Origin: a virus
Direction: 5' to 3' (one strand)
DNA length: 64,000 bases
IMG/VR virus record: IMGVR_UViG_3300020442_000015
Span: 35,496 to 99,495 of that record
Shown in pieces: positions 8,946 through 16,152 of this stretch; positions within the stretch are counted from its first letter, which is position 1, and each line of letters starts with the position of its first letter. The notes beneath the pieces are model-generated. The model saw only the letters and a list, made by a program, of their open reading frames with translations, ran no database searches and was not told the origin of the DNA. A program made the translations under genes and the position numbers.

Positions 8946-9292
8946 CTATTGACGAACTGATTCAGAACTTTCACCTCCAGAAGGAGGCAGTACAAGAACT
9001 TATCAAGGGATATGATAGGGACTTCTCTAATAAAAAACTCAATCCATATGGTGTGACAACTATTGAGTTCCAACAACGTAGTGATGCGTTTGCTCAACAG
9101 TCTCGCCTTGAAGGTGCTATTGATGCACTCTATATTGTGAAACGTGATATTATGGGAGAGGAAGGTGATGTTCCTATTCCTAGCGCAGCACTAGATATTG
9201 CTGAGCAGGATATGGAAATGGAAATTGTTGGTCAAACCAGCGATGACAACCTCCCACTAGATGATGACATCCCAGGTGATCCAAGTTACTAA
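8942..9292 (+). CDS. Small acidic hypothetical protein
   Basis: 116 residues, not recognised. It starts at an ATGA overlap with the DUF6065-like gene. The N-terminal 75 residues look helical (VQELIKGYDRDFS, AFAQQSRLEGAIDALYIVKRD) and the C-terminal 40 are strongly acidic and probably disordered (DDNLPLDDDIPGDPSY). No metal or nucleotide motif. Coupling to its neighbours suggests co-expression with the oxygenase island. Confidence 0.6.
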   Translation: MTIDELIQNFHLQKEAVQELIKGYDRDFSNKKLNPYGVTTIEFQQRSDAFAQQSRLEGAIDALYIVKRDIMGEEGDVPIPSAALDIAEQDMEMEIVGQTSDDNLPLDDDIPGDPSY

Positions 9293-9866
9293 ACCACATC
9301 AGTTTCATCCAAACTATCTTTGGAAGACACAGTATGATTTTAACTATGAAGGTAGTCCCCTTCAGACACATTGTGGTCAACTGTTAGATCATACTGGTAG
9401 GTCCTCAGTATTAGAAACTGGCAACGCATTTTCAACAGCAGGTAATCTTCAGCAGTCTCCACATCATTGGGAGATACTTGAAGATTTTCTTGTCTGGATG
9501 CAAGCACAGATTATTCCTATCTGGGATCACTGGAACTATTTCCCGTGTATGCCTCAACCATTTAATTCGTGGGTGAATCTACATAAGAGAGGAGGAGAAA
9601 CACTAGAGCACTATCACTCACCCTGTCCACTTGTGGTGTCGTGCTATTTGAAGTGTCCTCCTAATTCTGGTAACTTTCTTGTCAGAGATCCGTTTGAGTA
9701 TCATCTCTTCGGTACACCATCTGAACCACAAGAAAAATTATGGACAGAGATACCAGTACAAACAAATGACATCCTAATCTTCCCTGGTTGGTTGAAACAT
9801 AAGACACAACCAAATGAGACTGACGAAGACCGAATTGTTCTCACTCTAAATTATGAAGGTAATTAA
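9261..9866 (+). CDS. Fe(II)/2-oxoglutarate oxygenase-like protein (TIGR02466-type)
   Basis: 201 residues. Starts are ATG 9261, the adjacent ATG, or GTG 9276; all overlap the previous gene. The double-stranded beta-helix signature is present: H117-Y-H119 followed by PLVVSCYLKCPPNSGNF, then DILIFPGWLKH with H180, and R191 in RIVLTLNYE. This follows the TIGR02466 putative 2OG-Fe(II) oxygenase pattern (HxH/D, 'LFPsWL.H', 'R.s..fN'). The substrate is unknown. It overlaps the next oxygenase by 14 bases, supporting coordinated translation. Confidence 0.75.
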   Translation: MMTSQVIQVTKPHQFHPNYLWKTQYDFNYEGSPLQTHCGQLLDHTGRSSVLETGNAFSTAGNLQQSPHHWEILEDFLVWMQAQIIPIWDHWNYFPCMPQPFNSWVNLHKRGGETLEHYHSPCPLVVSCYLKCPPNSGNFLVRDPFEYHLFGTPSEPQEKLWTEIPVQTNDILIFPGWLKHKTQPNETDEDRIVLTLNYEGN

Positions 9867-10374
9867 AAATGTTATCTCTCCGCTGTATGCGGACAAGATT
9901 GAAGAACTGATGAGTGATGTACAATTTCAGTGGGGATTTCTGAAAGATGTAACTTACGTCGATCAGGCAGCATTTGGTGCTAATCGTGGAACCCCAGGAT
10001 TTGCACATTTATTCTTCGACGCACAAAATGGTCATCAGTCTGACCATTGTAATTTTATCCTCCCTCTGTTCTATACACTCTGTGGTGATGGATTCCACGA
10101 GTTAATAAGGATTAAGGGAGGATTGCTTTTACCAACGCAAGAAGGATATAATAATAAACACGTGGATTTTGACTTTCCACACACGACAGCATTGTATTAT
10201 GTTAATGATTCAGACGGCGACACGCTCTTCTTCAATGACAATTTGGAGATTGTTAATCGAGTTAAACCAGAGAAAGGAAAACTAATTATTTTTGATGGTT
10301 CTATTTTACACGCATCGTCCTGTCCTACCTCCCACACAAATAGAATTGTGATAAATTTCAACTATGTCAAGTAA
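9853..10374 (+). CDS. Fe(II)/2-oxoglutarate dioxygenase (prolyl-hydroxylase-like)
   Basis: 173 residues with a textbook facial triad: H103-V-D105, distal H153 in DGSILHAS, and R164 in NRIVINFN for the 2OG carboxylate. 'TTALYYVNDSDGDTLFF' between them is the conserved beta-helix core seen in phage and cyanobacterial P4H-like enzymes. It is a compact single domain without a targeting signal. It overlaps both neighbours (14 and 11 bases). Hydroxylation of a protein, nucleic acid or small molecule cannot be told apart from sequence. Confidence 0.85.
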   Translation: MKVIKNVISPLYADKIEELMSDVQFQWGFLKDVTYVDQAAFGANRGTPGFAHLFFDAQNGHQSDHCNFILPLFYTLCGDGFHELIRIKGGLLLPTQEGYNNKHVDFDFPHTTALYYVNDSDGDTLFFNDNLEIVNRVKPEKGKLIIFDGSILHASSCPTSHTNRIVINFNYVK

Positions 10375-11053
10375 GATTTTCTACTATCAATATGAAGGTG
10401 CTCGTGATCCAATCACGATGCTAGATTCTCCTCTTGATATAGAAGGAGTGGGTCTTGAACCAAGAAAAGAGATCGACAATCACTCTCCAAAGGATACACC
10501 GTTCTACGATTGTCCTGCGTGGAGTCATCGTGCTAAGCGAGAGTTCGTAGTTTATGCACCTCGTGACATCACACTGCACGTTAATAACGAAACAGGAGAA
10601 CTTCACGCACCAAATATTTCACAGGAAGATTTTGAGAGATGGGTGAACGTACAAGATGCAACGTTGCCTATCACCACAATTCAGATTCCTGTCCCTATGT
10701 TTCTATTCTGGACAGAGAGTAAGAATATTTGGATCGAACAGATTGACCATCCACAGACAGCATCAAAGAATAATTTCACACTGGTGACAGGATGGTTCAA
10801 TCTCTCTTCTTGGTGTCGTCCTATCTCTCTAGGTGTGCGTCTGGTTGATGATAAGAAACCCATCATAATTAAACGTGGTGATCCACTATATAAGATCAGG
10901 TTTATGAAGGAAGGAAACTTCAATAAAACTTTCGAGTTGGTGAAGTCACGACCTGAACCTGAAATTATGTTGGATGTTCACAAACGTGTCAAAGCGAAAA
11001 AGATCATTCCATATCTTTCCGACAAACTTATCTTTGGGTGTCCGTTCAAATGA
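10364..11053 (+). CDS. DUF6065-like protein, paralogue of 8160 gene
   Basis: 229 residues. Its order of motifs parallels the protein at 8160: a CPAW near residue 50, 'FVVYAPRDITLHVN', a central 'PVPMFLFWTE', and a late 'IIKRGDPLYKIRFMK' in place of 'VKAGTPLAQFVPVPR'. Identity is low, so this is either an old duplication or an independently acquired family member. It overlaps the previous oxygenase by 11 bases and the next gene by ATGA. No enzymatic residues can be assigned. Confidence 0.6.
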   Translation: MSSKIFYYQYEGARDPITMLDSPLDIEGVGLEPRKEIDNHSPKDTPFYDCPAWSHRAKREFVVYAPRDITLHVNNETGELHAPNISQEDFERWVNVQDATLPITTIQIPVPMFLFWTESKNIWIEQIDHPQTASKNNFTLVTGWFNLSSWCRPISLGVRLVDDKKPIIIKRGDPLYKIRFMKEGNFNKTFELVKSRPEPEIMLDVHKRVKAKKIIPYLSDKLIFGCPFK

Positions 11054-11700
11054 ATAATTACGCTGAAGAGTTTGTTCCCACAACGGTGATCGATAATTTC
11101 TTTGAGACACCATCACTCGTGAGAGCATTTGCTCAACAACAAGAATACTTTCTCTGCACAGATCACCCTCGTGGTGGTAATTGGCCAGGGAAAAGATGTA
11201 ACCTGTTAAATGAGATCGATCCAGTCTTTCACGAGATTGTGTGTAAGAAACTGGTAAGGTATCTTCCACATCATCAAGCATTTGACATCGCAGATATGAC
11301 ATTTCATATGTGTGATGGAGCAAACTCTCCTGGGTGGATCCACACTGACCCACCACATTTGGGCATCGGTGCTGTTATCTATTTGAATCAAGGTATTAGA
11401 CCAGGCACAGGAACTTGTCTGTATGATGTACCGCCTGGGTTTAATGGTCAGGGATATGAAGAAGAGTTCCAACAACAACTTGCTCTTCAGGGTACACCTG
11501 AGGCAGCAAAGTTCGAGAAGTATAAAGAAGATTGTAATGGTGTATTTCGACCGTCAGTGACTGTTGAAGCACGCTATAATCGATGTATACTATTTGATGG
11601 ACGTAAATACCACGGAGGTATGAACTTCTTTGGTAATGACGTTACTGATGCTAGACTAACACTTGTATTCTTTGGGAGGGGTATTTTAATTGGACCTTGA
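11050..11700 (+). CDS. 2OG-Fe(II) oxygenase-like protein (DUF6445-type)
   Basis: 216 residues from the ATG at 11050, chosen because it makes an ATGA overlap; an in-frame start at 11038 would add four residues. H98-T-D100 lies in 'GWIHTDPPHLGIGAVIYLN', the distal H188 in GRKYHGGMNFFG, and R202 in ARLTLVFF. The pattern (W-I-H-T-D, 'vlYLn', H, 'R.tl.ff') is that of DUF6445, part of the double-stranded beta-helix oxygenase superfamily. The substrate is unknown. Confidence 0.72.
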   Translation: MNNYAEEFVPTTVIDNFFETPSLVRAFAQQQEYFLCTDHPRGGNWPGKRCNLLNEIDPVFHEIVCKKLVRYLPHHQAFDIADMTFHMCDGANSPGWIHTDPPHLGIGAVIYLNQGIRPGTGTCLYDVPPGFNGQGYEEEFQQQLALQGTPEAAKFEKYKEDCNGVFRPSVTVEARYNRCILFDGRKYHGGMNFFGNDVTDARLTLVFFGRGILIGP

Positions 11701-12325
11701 AACACTTGCTGACAATAAACTGTACCTGATTAAAGGTGCACTCAGTACAGATCTCTGTGAGTATCTGAAGACTGAGTTTATGATGATTAAGGACATCATT
11801 GAGGCAAACCCGATGGGTCCAACCAGTGATCCTATTATGCCTGGGGCATTTGCAATGTATTCACCTATTTGTTTTGAAGCAATGGGTGATAAGATCAAAC
11901 CACAGATTGAGGAAGTGCTCGATGCAGAACTATGGCAAACCTTTTCCTACGCGAGGGTGTACGTTAAGGGTACCAATCTTGTACGACATCGTGATAGAAC
12001 CTCAGGAGAATGGGTCGGTAATGTTTGCATCACTCGTGATGATACCGATTGGCCCTTCTATATTGAGATCGATGGAAAGTCGCATCAAATTGTCCTCAAT
12101 CAAGGCGATTTATTGATATTCAGGGGACACAAAGATTTCCACTGGAGACCAAAATATCAGGGAGATCTTCAAATCCAAGCATTTGTCTCTTATGTTGACA
12201 AAAATGGCAAATATAGTAAGAATAAGTGGGATGGTCGCCCTGGTCTTGCTTATCCTTGGGAAACTGCATCCGAAGAGATACAGTATGAACAGTCGATGAT
12301 TAACTCTTCACCTTATTACACCTGA
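11690..12325 (+). CDS. 2OG-Fe(II) oxygenase-like protein, TTG start
   Basis: 211 residues beginning at a TTG codon at 11690; GGGAGGGG at 11673-11680 supports it and no upstream ATG competes. 'LVRHRDRTSGEWVGNVCITRDD' carries the HxD (H100, D102) and 'DLLIFRGHKDFHWRP' carries the distal H151. The 'HxDR..gE....v.i..d..WP' form is a subfamily common in cyanophages and marine bacteria. It overlaps the DUF6445-type gene by 11 bases and the next small gene by one base. Confidence 0.75.
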   Translation: MDLETLADNKLYLIKGALSTDLCEYLKTEFMMIKDIIEANPMGPTSDPIMPGAFAMYSPICFEAMGDKIKPQIEEVLDAELWQTFSYARVYVKGTNLVRHRDRTSGEWVGNVCITRDDTDWPFYIEIDGKSHQIVLNQGDLLIFRGHKDFHWRPKYQGDLQIQAFVSYVDKNGKYSKNKWDGRPGLAYPWETASEEIQYEQSMINSSPYYT

Positions 12326-12483
12326 TGAATTTTGACTCTGAAGAACTGAAGTATCTGCTCACAGTATTGGGCAGAACATCATCTTTCACCCGTGCTAGAG
12401 GTGAACAAATCGATCACCCAACAATTAAACATCAACGTATTGAACGTAAAGTTCAAGATCAACTAAGACGTTTGCATCAATGA
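12325..12483 (+). CDS. 52-residue hypothetical protein between oxygenase genes
   Basis: A short frame starting at the TGATG junction with the upstream oxygenase and ending in an ATGA overlap with the next one, so it fills the gap exactly. The product is basic and probably helical (SSFTRARGEQID, HQRIERKVQDQLRR). Not recognised. The perfect fit between neighbours is the main reason to accept it. Confidence 0.55.
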   Translation: MNFDSEELKYLLTVLGRTSSFTRARGEQIDHPTIKHQRIERKVQDQLRRLHQ

Positions 12484-13103
12484 AACTAACAATCGAAAAT
12501 CCATTCGATACATTCTATAAGAAGGCAAAAGATGTCATCGTGTTTGATGATATTATTCCTGAGGTATACCAAAATTGGTTGATAGATTGTATCAAGAATG
12601 AAGACCTGATGTGGCACCGTAAGGATGCTGCAATTAGTGATATGTTTGAGGATGATCCTCGCAATGGATTCTGCAACTTTCACTATCTCTTTGATAAGGA
12701 TGAGGGTGGAGAGTTGAGTCCATTGTGTAATGCGTTTATGCCACTGGCATTGCAGTTTAGAGAGAAACTTCAGGCAGAATGTTTGTTTCGTATGCGTGTG
12801 AATTGTGTGCCTGCTTGGCACTCTAATCAAGTACAACTTCCACACGTTGATTCGTATCATTTTGAAGCGTGGAATGTTATCTACTACATTGATGACAGTA
12901 ATGGTGATACAATCATCTATGATGAACGTACGAGAGATCATCAAGAATACTTGAAGATTGCAACGAGAGATATGTACACAGTTAAGACAGCAGTATCACC
13001 CAAGAAAGGACGTGCTGTTGCTATTAAAGGTGATCTCTTTCACGCTTCTACATTGCCAATGGGAACTTGGAGACCAGTGTTAAATATGGTAGTACATTCT
13101 TGA
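12480..13103 (+). CDS. Fe(II)/2-oxoglutarate dioxygenase-like protein
   Basis: 207 residues. H122-V-D124 in 'LPHVDSYHFEAWNVIYYID', distal H188 in KGDLFHAS and R198 complete the metal and 2OG sites. 'DDSNGDTIIYDE' parallels 'NDSDGDTLFFND' of the 9853 enzyme, so the two may be paralogues. It begins by ATGA coupling to the 52-residue gene. The N-terminal 100 residues differ from the 9853 enzyme. Confidence 0.82.
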   Translation: MKLTIENPFDTFYKKAKDVIVFDDIIPEVYQNWLIDCIKNEDLMWHRKDAAISDMFEDDPRNGFCNFHYLFDKDEGGELSPLCNAFMPLALQFREKLQAECLFRMRVNCVPAWHSNQVQLPHVDSYHFEAWNVIYYIDDSNGDTIIYDERTRDHQEYLKIATRDMYTVKTAVSPKKGRAVAIKGDLFHASTLPMGTWRPVLNMVVHS

Positions 13104-13105
13104 TT

Positions 13106-13780
13106 ATGGATAAAGTCTATAAGGTATATGATGGTGACGCTCACTGTTTGTGGAGGTCACCTGTTGTTGTAAATGAACAAGATGAGATGATTGCACAACT
13201 TGGTCGTGCACATCGTCATTTCAAGAATACTTTCACTGGGTTCGATTCTTCTCTCACTGGTAATGAATTGACTCTTGGTGCTCTACCTAACTTGTTCTCA
13301 CAACAGGAACAACGAGAGGATGACAAAGTATTTCTAGATGGTGAGAAGGATTTCAGTGGTTATAGGTTCTATAATATATTTGCACTGACAGCACCATCAC
13401 CACTATTTTGGCAACTATATCGTGACATTCAAACTGTAGTTCGCACAACACTTGCACACGATGAACCACTGTATATGCAATGTTGGATGAATTATCATAC
13501 TCCTGACAAGGTATTGAAGTGGCACGATCATAAGTTTCCATACCACGGTTATGTGAGTATTGATCCCAAGAATACCACCACTAAGTTTAGAAACGGTGAG
13601 GATCCTGTCCTCTATGAGATCAATAACGAAGTGGGAAACATATATTTTGGTGCTGCCCCAGGCAGGTATCACAAAGTATTCGTAAACGATGACTTCGGGG
13701 GTAGACGAATTACCCTTGGATTTGATATAGTAGAGACGCCTGATCTTCCTGACGATCAGTTCTCACTAATCCCTATCTAA
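13106..13780 (+). CDS. Probable 2OG-Fe(II) oxygenase-like protein with HxH motif
   Basis: 224 residues from the ATG at 13106, two bases after the previous stop; the frame is open upstream to 13067 but only within the neighbour. 'LKWHDHKFPYHGYVSID' offers H140-D-H142 where HxD is usual, followed by 'NIYFGAAPGRYHKV' with the distal H189 and 'GRRITLGFDI' (R200/R201). The third iron ligand is therefore uncertain: either a variant HxH site or a non-catalytic cupin. It is the last gene of the island, followed by a late-promoter-like element. Confidence 0.68.
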   Translation: MDKVYKVYDGDAHCLWRSPVVVNEQDEMIAQLGRAHRHFKNTFTGFDSSLTGNELTLGALPNLFSQQEQREDDKVFLDGEKDFSGYRFYNIFALTAPSPLFWQLYRDIQTVVRTTLAHDEPLYMQCWMNYHTPDKVLKWHDHKFPYHGYVSIDPKNTTTKFRNGEDPVLYEINNEVGNIYFGAAPGRYHKVFVNDDFGGRRITLGFDIVETPDLPDDQFSLIPI

Positions 13781-13783
13781 ATA
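13776..13783 (+). promoter_or_regulatory. Late-promoter-like TCTAAATA
   Basis: TCTAAATA overlaps the stop codon of the last oxygenase, 24 bases before the ATG at 13807. It is the same variant as at 2667. If used, the lyase-like gene would be expressed late. Confidence 0.4.
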
Positions 13784-13806
13784 CTGTTAAGCAACTTCGA
13801 CAACTT

Positions 13807-14316
13807 ATGGACACACGAGTCACTAACTGGATGGATCGTTCTTGTGGTAGATGGACTTCATATCGTAGGTATATCTACACCAAGTTCAACAAACAAATTA
13901 AGTATGAAACAACATTGATTTGTGACAAGAGATCTGACAACAGTTGGGGTAGTCAATGGTGTTCAAAAGATGAGGAAGGCAACTACTTCAGTGAAGGAGA
14001 TATGGAACTATTCATCACTCCTGACAATAAGTGTGAGCGTTCCAGAGGTTATATGTCAGAAGAACCAGACACAAGTGACATCTCAGTGATCGATGATGAT
14101 TGCCTTGTCTGGGAAACTTCGTATAATGGTATGACATTCCGCGAGGAGATTCGTCTCTGCGAGAATGACACCGTTAGGTTGAGACAAACCTACGGCAAGA
14201 AGTTGTCCGATGGGACAGTTTTTCTTGTTGGACAGTATTACGAAAAACGTTCTGGGGGGAACGAAAATGTACCTGAAGTCACAGATTCTGTCAGAGAATC
14301 AGAAGTGCATACTTAG
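13807..14316 (+). CDS. CpeS/CpcS-like phycobilin lyase homologue
   Basis: 169 residues, close to the usual CpeS length. The opening 'SCGRWTSYRRYIY' matches the CpeS start (sGkW.SqRt.H). Later 'GDMELFITPDN', 'RSRGYMSEEP', 'DDCLVWETSYNGMTFREEIRL' and 'VRLRQTYGKK' follow the beta-barrel order of that family. CpeS-type lyases attach phycobilins to a cysteine of phycoerythrin or phycocyanin. Identity looks low, so retention of bilin binding is uncertain. It fits a Synechococcus phage with photosynthesis-related auxiliary genes. Two cysteines near residues 39 and 52 are not typical. Confidence 0.6.
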   Translation: MDTRVTNWMDRSCGRWTSYRRYIYTKFNKQIKYETTLICDKRSDNSWGSQWCSKDEEGNYFSEGDMELFITPDNKCERSRGYMSEEPDTSDISVIDDDCLVWETSYNGMTFREEIRLCENDTVRLRQTYGKKLSDGTVFLVGQYYEKRSGGNENVPEVTDSVRESEVHT

Positions 14317-14455
14317 AAAAGCACTTATGTTATATCTGGCAAATACGCACCGCAAGCACCACAACAAACAGATCAGTGACACTCAATTAACTGTCACAGA
14401 GTGCAACCTCGATGAGATTGCAGATCTGCTACACTTAAGGCACGTCCTTAAATGA
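14267..14455 (+). CDS. Small hypothetical protein overlapping the lyase gene
   Basis: 62 residues from the ATG at 14267, which is preceded by a GGGGGGAACG ribosome site inside the end of the lyase gene. Helical and basic (LRKALMLYLANTHRKHHNK), then a hydrophobic helix (DEIADLLHLRHVL). Not recognised. It ends in an ATGA overlap with the next gene. Confidence 0.5.
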   Translation: MYLKSQILSENQKCILRKALMLYLANTHRKHHNKQISDTQLTVTECNLDEIADLLHLRHVLK

Positions 14456-14784
14456 CGACGCCTCTCTTTCTATCGGAGTCCGTACCTTTGGAAGTAAGAA
14501 ACATTCTCAAGGCACTTGAAGTGGGTATGCCTGCAAAATGGGGCACGATTCAAGGAGAGATCGAGTACATTGGGGACGAATATCTCACCATTTGTGTTGC
14601 TTCTAAGGAGCAATGTGATGAGCATTGTTTTCGCAAAGAAACCAAATGTTGTGTTATAGTATATCAAGCGGACTGGGATGATCTTGAGATTGATCCTGCT
14701 GTCTTTCAATATAAGAAAGCATACAGGGGAAAAACTAACGATCACCCAGGAAACGAGATGCTCCCACCTACCGATCAACGATGA
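14452..14784 (+). CDS. Small hypothetical protein with four-cysteine segment
   Basis: 110 residues. The middle is beta-rich (TIQGEIEYIGDEYLTICVA) and followed by C-x4-C-x7-CC (EQCDEHCFRKETKCCVIVY), which could be a metal site or disulfides. The C-terminus is polar. Coupled by ATGA at both ends. Not recognised. Confidence 0.6.
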   Translation: MTTPLFLSESVPLEVRNILKALEVGMPAKWGTIQGEIEYIGDEYLTICVASKEQCDEHCFRKETKCCVIVYQADWDDLEIDPAVFQYKKAYRGKTNDHPGNEMLPPTDQR

Positions 14785-14954
14785 GAAACTACGCAACCGA
14801 AATGTACACATACAACGACAAGTTGTATAAACAGATCTGTCTTTATTATGAACAAATTCAACGTGACGTGGAAGAAGCAAAAGAAACGAGGAAGTTTCTC
14901 AACTCAGCAAGTTACGTTCCTAAGTCTGTCGGACGCGGTATGGTACAGCACTGA
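14781..14954 (+). CDS. 57-residue hypothetical protein
   Basis: Starts by ATGA overlap with the upstream stop. The product is a Tyr-rich helix (YTYNDKLYKQICLYYEQIQR) followed by a charged helix and a glycine-containing tail. From 14848 it shares DNA with another short frame. Acceptance rests on the overlap pattern and protein-like composition. Confidence 0.5.
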   Translation: MRNYATEMYTYNDKLYKQICLYYEQIQRDVEEAKETRKFLNSASYVPKSVGRGMVQH

Positions 14955-15015
14955 GTTGCAATTAGATCCCAAATGTACTAAGATTGAAGTAATTCCGATC
15001 TTTCACGATGACTGA
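14848..15015 (+). CDS. 55-residue hypothetical protein in an overlapping frame
   Basis: The first 107 bases overlap the 14781 gene in another frame, and the end overlaps the 15008 gene. The product looks like a real small alpha/beta protein: basic start (FNVTWKKQKKRG), 'FSTQQVTFLSLSDAVWYST', then 'CTKIEVIPIFHD'. The late segment resembles short conserved cyanophage proteins I have seen ending '(I/V)xVIPVFHD'. Its TGA lies within the ATGACTGA start region of the next gene, a typical coupling. Confidence 0.5.
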   Translation: MNKFNVTWKKQKKRGSFSTQQVTFLSLSDAVWYSTELQLDPKCTKIEVIPIFHDD

Positions 15016-15175
15016 CGCCGAATCTGCTAAGATGTGGGAGAACCGTTATTGGTCTCTACGTCGATGGATTGAAAAACAACGTCTTGACATTGATTCAATG
15101 TCTGACGATGATGCCACAGTTGACCTATTCTGGGAAACCCTTGTAATTGACAATCAAAATGATCGGAAACCTTGA
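15008..15175 (+). CDS. 55-residue hypothetical protein
   Basis: Begins at the ATG overlapping the previous stop region. Composition is polar and helical with several Trp (AKMWENRYWSLRRWIEKQR) and an acidic second half (SMSDDDATVDLF). Not recognised. Confidence 0.5.
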   Translation: MTDAESAKMWENRYWSLRRWIEKQRLDIDSMSDDDATVDLFWETLVIDNQNDRKP

Positions 15176-15503
15176 ACCTGAAGAACACGTTATGAGCGAC
15201 AAATGTTTCACTCAAGAGGATCTATGGCAGTTAATGCAAACTCTCGGATGGGATGTTCGCAATGATAACATTGCCCTCGAAGTTGGCGGAACCTCAGTCT
15301 ATATGATTGATGGCGATGGAACTAAATGGGCACCAGTGAAAGGAACGAGAAAGTATAATAAAGATGCTTTCATCGTTATCAAGAACAGGAGTCGTGATCC
15401 TGTTGTACCATCTATGCCAATTCCTATTCAACAAGATGAACAAACTGAACAAAAGGGAGACGATCGCACTACAGACAGCAATGCAACTGATGTCAAAGCG
15501 TGA
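15159..15503 (+). CDS. Small hypothetical protein
   Basis: 114 residues if started at the ATG at 15159; the ATG at 15192 (MSDKCFTQEDLWQ) is a plausible alternative and neither has a strong ribosome site. Residues 30-80 look like a small alpha/beta domain (LWQLMQTLGWDVRNDNIAL, VYMIDGDGTKWAPVKG). The C-terminal 35 are Pro/Gln/Asp-rich and probably disordered. Confidence 0.55.
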   Translation: MIGNLEPEEHVMSDKCFTQEDLWQLMQTLGWDVRNDNIALEVGGTSVYMIDGDGTKWAPVKGTRKYNKDAFIVIKNRSRDPVVPSMPIPIQQDEQTEQKGDDRTTDSNATDVKA

Positions 15504-15615
15504 TCAACAACTGCAAGAGAATCTTCTAAATATCTCCTACAGTAACCTGTTCGATAAACTAGAAGATTATGTCAATGCCATTGAGGAAACTGGCGAAACT
15601 CACGCCAGTGTCTGA
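15436..15615 (+). CDS. 59-residue hypothetical protein
   Basis: The ATG at 15436 lies inside the preceding gene. Almost entirely helical and charged (NKRETIALQTAMQLMSKRDQ, NLFDKLEDYVNAIEETGE). Not recognised. It overlaps the next gene by 47 bases. Confidence 0.5.
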   Translation: MNKLNKRETIALQTAMQLMSKRDQQLQENLLNISYSNLFDKLEDYVNAIEETGETHASV

Positions 15616-15784
15616 TCGTGCTAAACTACAGTTTGCACAAATAATGAACAACAATCCGATGTGTACTATTGAAGAACGTAGATCTGACGGTCGTACGTTC
15701 TTCTCTAGTCATCAAGAACCAGAGTTCTGGATGTGGTCGGATGGAAGAGATGATCCGCACTGGACTTATGAGCAACTTGCCTGA
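15569..15784 (+). CDS. 71-residue hypothetical protein
   Basis: Starts at ATG 15569 or 15575. After a basic helix (LRKLAKLTPVSDRAKLQFAQ) comes 'MCTIEERRSDGRTFFSSH' and an aromatic 'EFWMWSDGRDDPHWTYEQL'. Not recognised; the tail resembles other short cyanophage proteins with 'DDPxWxxexL' patterns. Confidence 0.55.
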   Translation: MSMPLRKLAKLTPVSDRAKLQFAQIMNNNPMCTIEERRSDGRTFFSSHQEPEFWMWSDGRDDPHWTYEQLA

Positions 15785-15977
15785 TTTCTTCAAACAAACA
15801 TCAGATGCACCTTATGATCGCCACTGGTATAAGATCTGGTGCACTGATAATAGTGTTAAGATCGTAGAATCTTACGAGGAAGTTCAAACCGCTTGGTGGA
15901 ACTTCAAACAATTTATTTCACATATTGAGGTGATTGATGCCAAACGAAACAGAGGGTCAGGCAGGGGATTCGCTTAA
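15768..15977 (+). CDS. 69-residue hypothetical protein
   Basis: Starts at ATG 15768, overlapping the upstream stop. 'HWYKIWCTDNSVKIVESYEE' followed by a Trp/Phe-rich helix (VQTAWWNFKQFISHIEVID) and a basic Gly/Arg tail. Looks like a compact beta-beta-alpha protein; not recognised. Confidence 0.55.
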   Translation: MSNLPDFFKQTSDAPYDRHWYKIWCTDNSVKIVESYEEVQTAWWNFKQFISHIEVIDAKRNRGSGRGFA

Positions 15978-16152
15978 GATTGATGTAACTGACGACGGTC
16001 AAGTTACCATCGACTGGGATCCAAACGATCCACAATGGGGATGGTTGTCTGCACTAAATGATGAACAATTACAGGAATTTGTAAACAATGCCTTATCACA
16101 ACTTGTCGAATCCAGCAGTGAAGATGAACGAGATGGAGCAGATGATCTATGA
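15937..16152 (+). CDS. 71-residue acidic conserved-type cyanophage protein
   Basis: ATG at 15937 inside the previous gene. 'KIDVTDDGQVTIDWDPNDPQ' then 'WGWLSALNDEQLQEFVNNAL' resembles a family of short cyanophage proteins with a 'WDPxDPxW..L..l..eql' core. Acidic C-terminus. Function unknown. Confidence 0.6.
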   Translation: MPNETEGQAGDSLKIDVTDDGQVTIDWDPNDPQWGWLSALNDEQLQEFVNNALSQLVESSSEDERDGADDL

